A stretch of DNA of 20,267 nucleotides, taken from NCBI GenBank assembly GCA_017544185.1, contig JAFYEQ010000017.1, forward strand, positions 1-20,267, given 5' to 3'. The notes beneath the pieces were generated by a model. It searched no databases, was not told the origin of the DNA, and was given only the letters and a program-made list of their open reading frames with translations. The translations under genes were made by a program, and so were the position numbers. Positions 14,794 to 20,267 of the stretch are shown one piece after another; position 1 is the first letter of the stretch; each line of letters begins with the position of its first letter. This DNA is from Oscillospiraceae bacterium (GTDB lineage: Bacteria > Bacillota > Clostridia > Oscillospirales > Ruminococcaceae).

Positions 14794-16407
14794 TCAGCTG
14801 AGCACGTTGAATGCATTGTGCTCCATGCTGTCGTAGAATGCGGATATGAAGAACAGGGGCGAGGATATGTTCAGCCCAGGCTCGTTGGTGCTGAGGGAGA
14901 AGGGACTGTCCGCGTAGCATTTCGACGGAGGCGTGCCGTTCTCTATGTTCCATCTGACATAGGGGTCGGAGCGCTCCTGGTCGGCGCCGCATACCATCAG
15001 ACCCGGCAGGCATATATCCCCCTCCGCGGCCATGGAAGCAGCGTGGGCGGGGTTGCGGCAGAAGCCGTTGCGGTTGTCCGTCATGAAGGCCGTGCCCATG
15101 GGGTTCACGCCCATGAGGTAGCTGAGGCTGTCGGTGGATACCGTCAGGTATCTGCGGTCGCCCGTGATCATGAAGGCCAGCTCCGCCATGCGTATATTGC
15201 CAAGTATCCGGATATTGGATCCGTAGTGGTAATCGCCGCCTGCAGATGCGCATGAATGGTAGCCGCTGGAGCATCTTGCCACCCATAGCCTGTCGCCTCG
15301 GTATGTCCATCTCATGCGGATGAAGGAGAGTATATAGTCCTTCTTGGGCTTGTCGGTGAGCATATACGCCAGCGCAGCATAGCCTCCCGTGAAGCGGTCG
15401 CCGAAGCCGCTGAAGAGACAGCCGGTATACTTCTTGTCGATGAGCTCCGCGAACCTGCTGCCCCCCGTAAGGGAATAGAGCTCACACGCCGCCCACATGA
15501 ACTCGGAACTGAGGGTATACACGCCGTCGGGCTCATCGGATATATCTCCGAACTTGCTCTTGTAGTACTGATACTCCTCCGACTCCAGCATATACAGCCA
15601 GGCTGTCTGCGCTGCGGATGCCAGCTTCCTTGAAAGGGGAAGGTCTGCGGCATAGTAGCGGGACGCCAGAGCGCACACCGCCGCGAAGCGGAGCGTTGCC
15701 ACGGCGCTCTTGTCCGTCAGATGATACTTGTTGGCGTCATCTGCGGGAGCCGTAACATTCACCGCAGCGTCCGTGCGGACGCTGTCGTATACACCGCCGT
15801 CCTCCGCCTGCATCTTGGTGATGAACTCGAGACCGTGGAAACATTCCACCTCCATGCGCTTGCGCAGCGTCTTGTCGAAGGCGTAGGGGAATATCATCAG
15901 GCTGTACAGCATATCCGCTATGACTATGCAGGTACCGGGAACGCTCTTGGAATAGTCCCCGCCGGTATGCCAGCCGCCGCCGACATCGAAGGTCCTGCCC
16001 TCGTATGTGACCGCCTCGGTATGACAGGGCCCGTGGGCGAACTGAGGGAGATCCGGGTGATCTGTCTCACAGCCGCATCTGCTCAGATATACCGCATCCA
16101 TCACCTTCTCGCGAAGTATGCGGTATGGGAAGGGCGCGATATCGAAGGACTCCGAGCGGCGGAGGCCCACCTTGATGAAGTACCTACCCTGCACGTTGAA
16201 GTCCGACAGATCCGCTATGCGCACCGTGTCGCCCGACTCCTTGTCCGTAAAGGGCTGGGACAGCCGTCCCTCGTATACATACGCCCCTGTGCGCACGTCC
16301 ACGACGGAGAATATCCTGCCGTACACCGTACACGCCACGGTCTTGTCCATGCCGACCATATAGCCGACCCTGTTTATATAAAATCTGTTTTTCAAAACCT
16401 GCTCCAT
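14794..16407 (-). CDS. Intracellular GH9-family glycosidase, divergent active site
   Basis: GH9 enzymes cleave beta-glucosidic bonds in cellulose, cello-oligosaccharides or related sugars by inversion. The N-terminal Ig-like domain (about 5-90, FYINRVGYMVGMDKTVAC) precedes the (alpha/alpha)6 barrel. Motifs are GGGWHTGGDYSKS (143-155), NPAHAAS (His near 455) and STNEPGLNISSPLFF with the general acid Glu509. The usual family motif is GWHDAGDYGKY. Here the first Asp is Thr148, while the presumed base Asp151 remains. No signal peptide, dockerin or carbohydrate-binding module, so it probably acts on imported short oligosaccharides, unlike secreted cellulases. 537 residues is ordinary for an Ig-GH9 enzyme. 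ATG 16407 lacks an obvious Shine-Dalgarno but fits the domain start. The residue change makes substrate and activity uncertain. Confidence 0.85.
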   Translation of the reverse strand: MEQVLKNRFYINRVGYMVGMDKTVACTVYGRIFSVVDVRTGAYVYEGRLSQPFTDKESGDTVRIADLSDFNVQGRYFIKVGLRRSESFDIAPFPYRILREKVMDAVYLSRCGCETDHPDLPQFAHGPCHTEAVTYEGRTFDVGGGWHTGGDYSKSVPGTCIVIADMLYSLMIFPYAFDKTLRKRMEVECFHGLEFITKMQAEDGGVYDSVRTDAAVNVTAPADDANKYHLTDKSAVATLRFAAVCALASRYYAADLPLSRKLASAAQTAWLYMLESEEYQYYKSKFGDISDEPDGVYTLSSEFMWAACELYSLTGGSRFAELIDKKYTGCLFSGFGDRFTGGYAALAYMLTDKPKKDYILSFIRMRWTYRGDRLWVARCSSGYHSCASAGGDYHYGSNIRILGNIRMAELAFMITGDRRYLTVSTDSLSYLMGVNPMGTAFMTDNRNGFCRNPAHAASMAAEGDICLPGLMVCGADQERSDPYVRWNIENGTPPSKCYADSPFSLSTNEPGLNISSPLFFISAFYDSMEHNAFNVLS

Positions 16408-16452
16408 TCAAACCAAAAGCGGATAGCTGTGTCTATTGTACACTATAGCGGT

Positions 16453-16460
16453 AAGCGTTT
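16453..16460. promoter_or_regulatory. Possible LacI-family operator core upstream of the GH9 gene
   Basis: AAGCGTTT fits the AAnCGnTT core bound by LacI/CcpA-type regulators and lies 46 bases upstream of the GH9 start. The flanking bases match a full catabolite-responsive element poorly, and no convincing -35/-10 pair was found on the minus strand. Low-confidence call. The rest of 16408-16531 shows nothing definite. Confidence 0.2.
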
Positions 16461-16531
16461 CATTCTTATTTATACAGGCATTTGTAAATTTTTTGTATAT
16501 AAGGCCGTAGCGTGCCGACATTACTTTTCAC

Positions 16532-16564
16532 TTGACATATTCGCTCATACGTGGTATTATGAGC
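16532..16564 (+). promoter_or_regulatory. Promoter and operator of the MNT-HEPN pair
   Basis: TTGACA (16532-16537), a 17-base spacer and TATTAT (16555-16560). A perfect 7-bp inverted repeat, GCTCATA (16543-16549) with TATGAGC (16558-16564), overlaps the spacer and -10 box. This placement suits autorepression, the common mode for toxin-antitoxin pairs, but neither protein has an obvious DNA-binding domain. Confidence 0.75.
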
Positions 16565-16593
16565 AAAAGGATATCATACAGGAGATGAGAGCT

Positions 16594-16896
16594 ATGAGCG
16601 AAAAGATCTTTTCTTTGAATGACATACGTGATATAGTCAGGCCTTTCGCTGATAAGTATAAGATCGATGAGGTCTATCTTTTTGGCTCATATGCCCGCGG
16701 CGAAGCAGATGAAGGGAGCGACCTTGATCTCCTTGTTTACGGCGGGAAAGGCTTCAGGCGCGTAAATGTCCTTGCATTCGGCGAGGATCTCAGAGAGGCG
16801 TTCAAGAAGGATGTGGATGCATATGAGATCTGTGAGATCAACAGGGGCACAGACTTTTACGATGCGATAATGAGAGATAAGGTAAAGGTAATATGA
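16594..16896 (+). CDS. MNT-type nucleotidyltransferase antitoxin (MntA-like)
   Basis: A 100-residue minimal nucleotidyltransferase. The core motif is GSYARGEADEGSDLDLLVY at 31-49: Gly31-Ser32 with metal-binding Asp43 and Asp45 (GSx10DxD). In characterised MntA-HepT systems this enzyme adds AMP to the toxin's tyrosine and silences it, acting as antitoxin. All motif residues are intact. ATG 16594 was chosen because GGAG lies nine bases upstream. The ATG at 16585 directly abuts that site, and a long open frame upstream is only the antisense of the GH9 gene. The stop overlaps the next start as ATGA. Confidence 0.88.
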   Translation: MSEKIFSLNDIRDIVRPFADKYKIDEVYLFGSYARGEADEGSDLDLLVYGGKGFRRVNVLAFGEDLREAFKKDVDAYEICEINRGTDFYDAIMRDKVKVI

Positions 16897-17243
16897 GATA
16901 TACAGACGAACAGCGTTTGGAGAAGATCTTCAAGTACAGCACGATGCTCCGACAATATATCGAAGAGATGCATGTCGATGAGCAAAAATTATTGGATGAC
17001 TACAGGATACAGTGGGCGATAACCACGCCGCTGTACAATATAGGTGAACATGCATATGCTCTCTCGAAGGAGTTCAAAGAGCAGCATGATGATATACCGT
17101 GGAACATCATCGCGAGCCTGAGACATAGGCTCGTACATGACTATGAGGGCACGAACTGGTCTATCATATCAGATGTAGTATTTCAGGAATTGCCTGTCCT
17201 TTCAGAGAAAGTAAAGGATATACTACAGGAGTCCGATCACTAA
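16893..17243 (+). CDS. HEPN toxin, HepT-like (DUF86) RNase
   Basis: A 116-residue helical protein. The HEPN catalytic motif is RHRLVHDY at 77-84 (RX4HXY: Arg77, His82, Tyr84). In HepT toxins Arg and His cut RNA, and Tyr is the residue AMPylated by the MNT partner. The N-terminal segment (MRYTDEQRLEKIFKYSTMLRQYIE) and the EHAYALSKEF helix fit the family. It overlaps the MNT gene by four bases (ATGA), with AAAGG just before the start, so the two are translationally coupled. Motif and tyrosine are intact, so the toxin is predicted to be functional and controlled by covalent modification. The RNA target is unknown. Confidence 0.88.
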   Translation: MRYTDEQRLEKIFKYSTMLRQYIEEMHVDEQKLLDDYRIQWAITTPLYNIGEHAYALSKEFKEQHDDIPWNIIASLRHRLVHDYEGTNWSIISDVVFQELPVLSEKVKDILQESDH

Positions 17244-17366
17244 CGGCCGACCGTAAACGACTATCTATGCGGTCCCTTACTGCCGATCATTTTTCTTTGT
17301 TTATTTTCACTATAAAGGTACACAAATTTTCTATATCTCCCGACGGAGGATTTTTGCCAAAATCTA

Positions 17367-17395
17367 TGGAAAAAATGTTTGCGATGTGGTATAAT
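17367..17395 (+). promoter_or_regulatory. Extended -10 promoter of cheYCD
   Basis: TGGTATAAT (17387-17395) is an extended -10 with perfect TATAAT. TGGAAA (17367-17372), 17 bases before the TATAAT, is a 4/6 -35. No sigma-28 type flagellar promoter (TAAA with GCCGATA) was seen, so expression looks housekeeping. Confidence 0.6.
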
Positions 17396-17448
17396 GATTT
17401 GTGTATACTTACCCACACGCTGAGGGTAGTCCTGAAAGGATCAAAGAT

Positions 17449-17811
17449 ATGAAAAAGATACTTGTTGTCGATGATGCAGCTTTCATGCGCAAGCTCATCA
17501 GGGAGACACTTATTTCCGGTGGCTATACGGATATCATAGAGGCTGATGACGGTGCGTCCGCTTGTGAGCAGTACGAAGCGCATCATCCCGACCTCGTCAT
17601 CATGGATATCACTATGCCCAACGTCAGCGGGATCGAGGCTCTGCATACCATCAAGGAGAAGGACAATGATGCCAAGGTCATCATGTGCTCTGCGATGGGA
17701 CAGGAGAGCATGGTCATCGAGGCCATAAAGATAGGTGCTCTCGACTTTATAGTCAAGCCCTTCAAACCCGATCTTCTCATATCTGCTGTAGAGAAGATCT
17801 TCGAGGGCTGA
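17449..17811 (+). CDS. cheY: CheY chemotaxis response regulator
   Basis: A 120-residue single receiver domain. When phosphorylated by CheA it binds the flagellar switch or another target. Visible residues are the acidic pair Asp8-Asp9 (LVVDD), phosphoacceptor Asp53 (LVIMDITMP), the switch Ser81 (MCSAMG) and Lys103 (FIVKPF). There is no output domain. ATG 17449 follows AAGGA by eight bases. The frame opens earlier at 17401 without a ribosome binding site. First of three genes, with cheC one base after its stop. No CheA, receptor or flagellar gene is in the window. Confidence 0.93.
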   Translation: MKKILVVDDAAFMRKLIRETLISGGYTDIIEADDGASACEQYEAHHPDLVIMDITMPNVSGIEALHTIKEKDNDAKVIMCSAMGQESMVIEAIKIGALDFIVKPFKPDLLISAVEKIFEG

Positions 17812-17812
17812 C

Positions 17813-18451
17813 ATGCGGATGGACGACCTGTCTCCCGTGCATATAGACGTACTCAGGGAGATAGGCAATATCGGTCAGGGCAATGCCGCCACGTCTCTGG
17901 CAGCTTTCTCGCAGAAGCTGGTCGCCATAGACGTGCCGTGCGTGCGAGTGCTCGACATCAATGAGGCTGCCGGTTATCTCGGCGGTCCGGAGAACGTTGT
18001 CACAGCGATACTCGTAAGGCTGAACGGCGAGCTGTCCGGCATGATGCTCACGATCATGGAGAATGCCTTCGTAGGCGACCTTATACGGCTGGTGTTCGGT
18101 ACCGCGCCGGACGACCTGTACGCTATGGACGATATGCAGAGCAGCTTCGTGCAGGAGATGGGGAACATACTCTCGGGCTCCTATCTCAACGCCATATCTG
18201 CGCTCACAGGGCTGTCTGCCGAGGTATCCGTCCCTTCGGTCACCACCGATATGGTGGGGGCTATACTGGCAGTGCCCGCAGTAGAGTTCGCCGAACTGGG
18301 CAACAAGGTGATGTTCATCGAGGACAGCTTCACCTTTGCAGACGGCTTTGACGAGAACGAGCACGTGAACGGCTCTACCGTGCGCTGCAATATGATACTC
18401 GTCCCGCAGATGTCCTCTCTGGAAATGCTCTTTGACAGGCTGAAGGTGTGA
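17813..18451 (+). CDS. cheC: CheC, CheY-P phosphatase
   Basis: CheC hydrolyses phospho-CheY and is stimulated by CheD. Both pseudo-symmetric active-site helices are present: EIGN at 16-19 (LREIGNIGQGNAATSL) and EMGN at 115-118 (VQEMGNILSGSYLNAIS). Each carries the Glu-xx-Asn needed for catalysis. The 212-residue length is normal for CheC, and there is no FliY/FliN extension. ATG 17813 is one base after the cheY stop with GAGGG five bases upstream. A second in-frame ATG at 17819 is also possible. Confidence 0.92.
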   Translation: MRMDDLSPVHIDVLREIGNIGQGNAATSLAAFSQKLVAIDVPCVRVLDINEAAGYLGGPENVVTAILVRLNGELSGMMLTIMENAFVGDLIRLVFGTAPDDLYAMDDMQSSFVQEMGNILSGSYLNAISALTGLSAEVSVPSVTTDMVGAILAVPAVEFAELGNKVMFIEDSFTFADGFDENEHVNGSTVRCNMILVPQMSSLEMLFDRLKV

Positions 18452-18452
18452 T

Positions 18453-18929
18453 ATGATCACTGTTGCAATAGCAGACCTTGCCTGTGTCAGAGGCGATACA
18501 GGGGAGGTCATAGTTACATATGCGCTCGGTTCATGCGTGGGCATATGCCTGTACGATGAGCAGACACGCATAGCGGGCATGGTACACGTCATGCTCCCGT
18601 GGAGCAAGGATGCCATGAACGATAACAATAAGCGGCGCTATGCCGATACGGGCATAACAGAGCTCATAGGTATCATGGTGTCCAAGGGCGCGATGAAGTC
18701 GCGCATAGTCGCCAAGATAGCCGGCGGAGCGCAGATGTTCGGCTCGGCCTCCGGCACGTTCAATATCGGCGAACGCAACATCGAAGCGGTGGAGCATGTG
18801 CTGGCGGCGTACAAGATACCAGTTATCGCCCGTGATGTGGGCGGATCCTGTGCGCGGACGCTGTTCCTGCACAGCGATACAGGCATGGCTGAGGTAAAGA
18901 CGGCCATGCGGCAAATGAGATCTTTGTGA
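18453..18929 (+). CDS. cheD: CheD, receptor glutamine deamidase
   Basis: CheD deamidates glutamines on chemoreceptors and binds CheC, completing the CheY-CheC-CheD adaptation system known from Bacillus and Thermotoga. The catalytic triad is present: Thr22 (VTYALGSCVG), Cys28 and His45 (MVHVMLP). The GGAQMFG and NIGERNIEAV blocks are also typical. 158 residues is the normal size. It begins one base after the cheC stop. The substrates (methyl-accepting proteins) must be encoded elsewhere. Confidence 0.93.
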   Translation: MITVAIADLACVRGDTGEVIVTYALGSCVGICLYDEQTRIAGMVHVMLPWSKDAMNDNNKRRYADTGITELIGIMVSKGAMKSRIVAKIAGGAQMFGSASGTFNIGERNIEAVEHVLAAYKIPVIARDVGGSCARTLFLHSDTGMAEVKTAMRQMRSL

Positions 18930-18967
18930 TCAAGGGACACATCGGCGTGTGCCGTGGGTCCCTTGAT
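18929..18967 (+). terminator. Terminator after cheD
   Basis: ATCAAGGGAC (18929-18938) pairs with GTCCCTTGAT (18958-18967), with a partly paired interior, followed by GTTTTG. The stem begins at the last base of the cheD stop codon, so cheYCD is probably a complete transcription unit, with some read-through possible into the next genes. Confidence 0.65.
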
Positions 18968-19018
18968 GTTTTGATAAGGGGAAATATCTCCCCGCCGGAT
19001 GACAGAAAGGATACTATC

Positions 19019-19696
19019 ATGGATATAAAAAGACTTACGGAGCGGGTATGGTACTACCCCCATGAGGAGGAAAGAGACCGCCCGAACTTAGGATATATAC
19101 GCGGCGACAGATATGTCATCGCTGTAGATGCGGGACATTCCGCAAAGCATACCTCCGAGTTCTATGCGGCGCTGGAGAGAGAAGGCCTGCCGCTGCCCGA
19201 TATAACGGTACTGACCCACTGGCACTGGGACCACACCTTCGGTATGCACACGGTACACGGGCTGACTCTGGCCAACAGGCTGACGTATGAACATCTGCGG
19301 TCCTTCCGCGAGGAGATAGACGGCAGGGTCGAGGAGCGGTTCTTTTCCCTTCACCAGTCGATAGCGCGTGAATACGCAGGCGGCGAGCCCGTCATCATCA
19401 CTATGCCCGATATGGTGTTCTCGGGAGAGATGCTCCTTGACGCGGGGAACTGTCCCATACGCATCTATCAGACGGAGTCGCCCCACACCGATGACTCCAC
19501 GTTCATACAGGTCATGGACGAGAAAGTGCTCTTCGTCGGCGACGCATCCGGCGGGACCTTCCCCACATGGGAGAAGGATCCGGTACTGCTGGCAAAGCTC
19601 AGGGATACCATCGCCGCCATTGACGCGGACATCATCATGGAAGGTCACTGGGTGCCGCAGACGAAAGAGGAGATGCTGCAAGATCTTTCAGAATGA
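19019..19696 (+). CDS. Metallo-beta-lactamase-fold hydrolase
   Basis: A 225-residue member of the metallo-beta-lactamase superfamily, probably cytoplasmic (no signal peptide). The metal motif HWHWDH is at 67-72 (HxHxDH). Further ligands are the His in SPHTDDS (near 150), Asp in LFVGDASGG (near 171) and His in MEGHW (near 208), so the two-metal site looks complete. Relatives include glyoxalase II-like and many uncharacterised hydrolases, and the substrate cannot be assigned. ATG 19019 has AAAGGA seven bases upstream. The open frame back to 18926 covers the cheD terminator and is not used. It is followed after 31 bases by the TtcA-like gene, with which it may be co-transcribed. Confidence 0.87.
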   Translation: MDIKRLTERVWYYPHEEERDRPNLGYIRGDRYVIAVDAGHSAKHTSEFYAALEREGLPLPDITVLTHWHWDHTFGMHTVHGLTLANRLTYEHLRSFREEIDGRVEERFFSLHQSIAREYAGGEPVIITMPDMVFSGEMLLDAGNCPIRIYQTESPHTDDSTFIQVMDEKVLFVGDASGGTFPTWEKDPVLLAKLRDTIAAIDADIIMEGHWVPQTKEEMLQDLSE

Positions 19697-19727
19697 ACGT
19701 GACCGCGTCCACACTAAGGAGATATCA

Positions 19728-20267
19728 ATGACAGACATACACGACCCAAGGCGGATAGAGCTGTCTCTGACAAAAAAATACAACAAGAAGATCTGGAGCA
19801 GGTTCATCAAGGGGATAAAGTCCTACGAGCTCATAAGCGAGGGCGACCGCATAGCGGTGTGCATCTCGGGAGGCAAGGACTCCATGCTGCTGGCGTACTG
19901 TATGCAGCATCTGCACAAGTACAGCGACTTCCCCTTCCATGTGGAATATATCGTCATGGATCCGGGGTACTCCCCCGCCAACCGTGCCAAGATCGAGGAG
20001 AACGCTCATATACTCGGCATACCCATACATATCTTCGAGTCCACCATATTCGACACGGTGGCGGATATCGAGCAGAACCCCTGCTACCTGTGTGCGCGTA
20101 TGCGCCGGGGACATCTGTACAGCTATGCGGAGAGCCTGGGCTGCACTAAGATCGCGCTGGGGCACCACTTCGACGACGTGATCGAGACCATCGTGATGGG
20201 CATGCTCTACGGGGCTCAGATGCAGACCATGATGCCAAGGGTACACAGCAGCAACTTCACGGGGATG
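19728..20267 (+). CDS. TtcA-like tRNA thiolation PP-loop ATPase, 3' end cut off
   Basis: The first 180 codons of a gene that runs off the window. The N-terminus MTDIHDPRRIELSLTKKYNK leads to the PP-loop SGGKDS (47-52), which adenylates the tRNA base. CYLCARMRRG (119-128) holds the CxxC pair (Cys119, Cys122) and basic run typical of TtcA. KIALGHHFDDVIETIVMGML (141-160) is also diagnostic, and separates it from TilS, which lacks the CxxC. TtcA uses an iron-sulfur cluster to make 2-thiocytidine at tRNA position 32. ATG 19728 has AAGGAG six bases before it. The frame is open to the last base, so the gene is truncated only by the window. Confidence 0.9.
   Translation, partial: MTDIHDPRRIELSLTKKYNKKIWSRFIKGIKSYELISEGDRIAVCISGGKDSMLLAYCMQHLHKYSDFPFHVEYIVMDPGYSPANRAKIEENAHILGIPIHIFESTIFDTVADIEQNPCYLCARMRRGHLYSYAESLGCTKIALGHHFDDVIETIVMGMLYGAQMQTMMPRVHSSNFTGM

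Noticed and set aside
15721..16593. Long N-terminal extension of the MNT gene
   Set aside because: This part is antisense to the GH9 gene and crosses the promoter at 16532-16560. The start at 16594 has a proper ribosome binding site and matches the family length.
17244..17366. Terminator or small RNA between hepT and cheY
   Set aside because: Only a weak 5-bp GACCG/CGGTC pairing with a long loop was found. Not enough to call.

Overview
The window reads as a chromosomal segment of an anaerobic gut or rumen Firmicute. The best guess is a Ruminococcus-like member of Oscillospiraceae. This is inference from gene content: secreted proteins with cell-wall-binding (choline-binding-like) repeats, a BspA-type leucine-rich-repeat protein, a GH9 glycosidase beside an SGNH esterase, a CheY-CheC-CheD set, and the ZapA/U32 pair. 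G+C is near one half in most genes. It falls in the wall-binding operon and in the LRR region. Promoters are canonical sigma-A type and ribosome binding sites are strong AGGAGG types.

Layout. (1) Positions 1-344 hold no gene, only hairpins and short repeats. (2) Positions 345-5807, minus strand: one operon from a sigma-A promoter, zapA > U32-family protein > penicillin-binding protein 2 (cell division, a likely RNA-modification enzyme, wall synthesis). A repeat-built insert lies between the last two genes. (3) Positions 5830-6160: three families of short repeats and a hairpin. (4) Positions 6161-9403, minus strand: three consecutive secreted proteins with wall-binding repeats. At least two share a duplicated ~95-residue domain that I do not recognise. 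They start from a perfect-consensus promoter that overlaps a divergent promoter for an XRE-family regulator (9490-9804). (5) Positions 9876-11567: Na+/amino-acid (AGCS) symporter with its own promoter and terminator. (6) Positions 11683-13631: secreted LRR protein with 13 in-register 23-residue repeats and a beta-rich C-terminus, ending at a hairpin identical to the AGCS terminator. (7) Positions 13672-16407, minus strand: GH9-family enzyme followed by an SGNH (CE2-like) esterase, both without signal peptides. (8) Positions 16532-17243: MNT/HEPN (MntA-HepT) toxin-antitoxin pair with a palindrome on its promoter. (9) Positions 17390-18967: cheY-cheC-cheD with 1-base gaps and a terminator. (10) Positions 19019-20267: metallo-beta-lactamase-fold hydrolase and the first 180 codons of a TtcA-like tRNA thiolation enzyme, cut by the window end.

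Most noteworthy: the wall-binding cluster with the unnamed domain and its divergent regulator; a conserved intergenic hairpin whose two copies differ by a compensatory base pair and which occurs next to heptamer arrays at gene 3' ends; a GH9 enzyme with a substituted active-site Asp; and a PBP2 gene with no ordinary start codon upstream of its membrane helix, next to the repeat insert.
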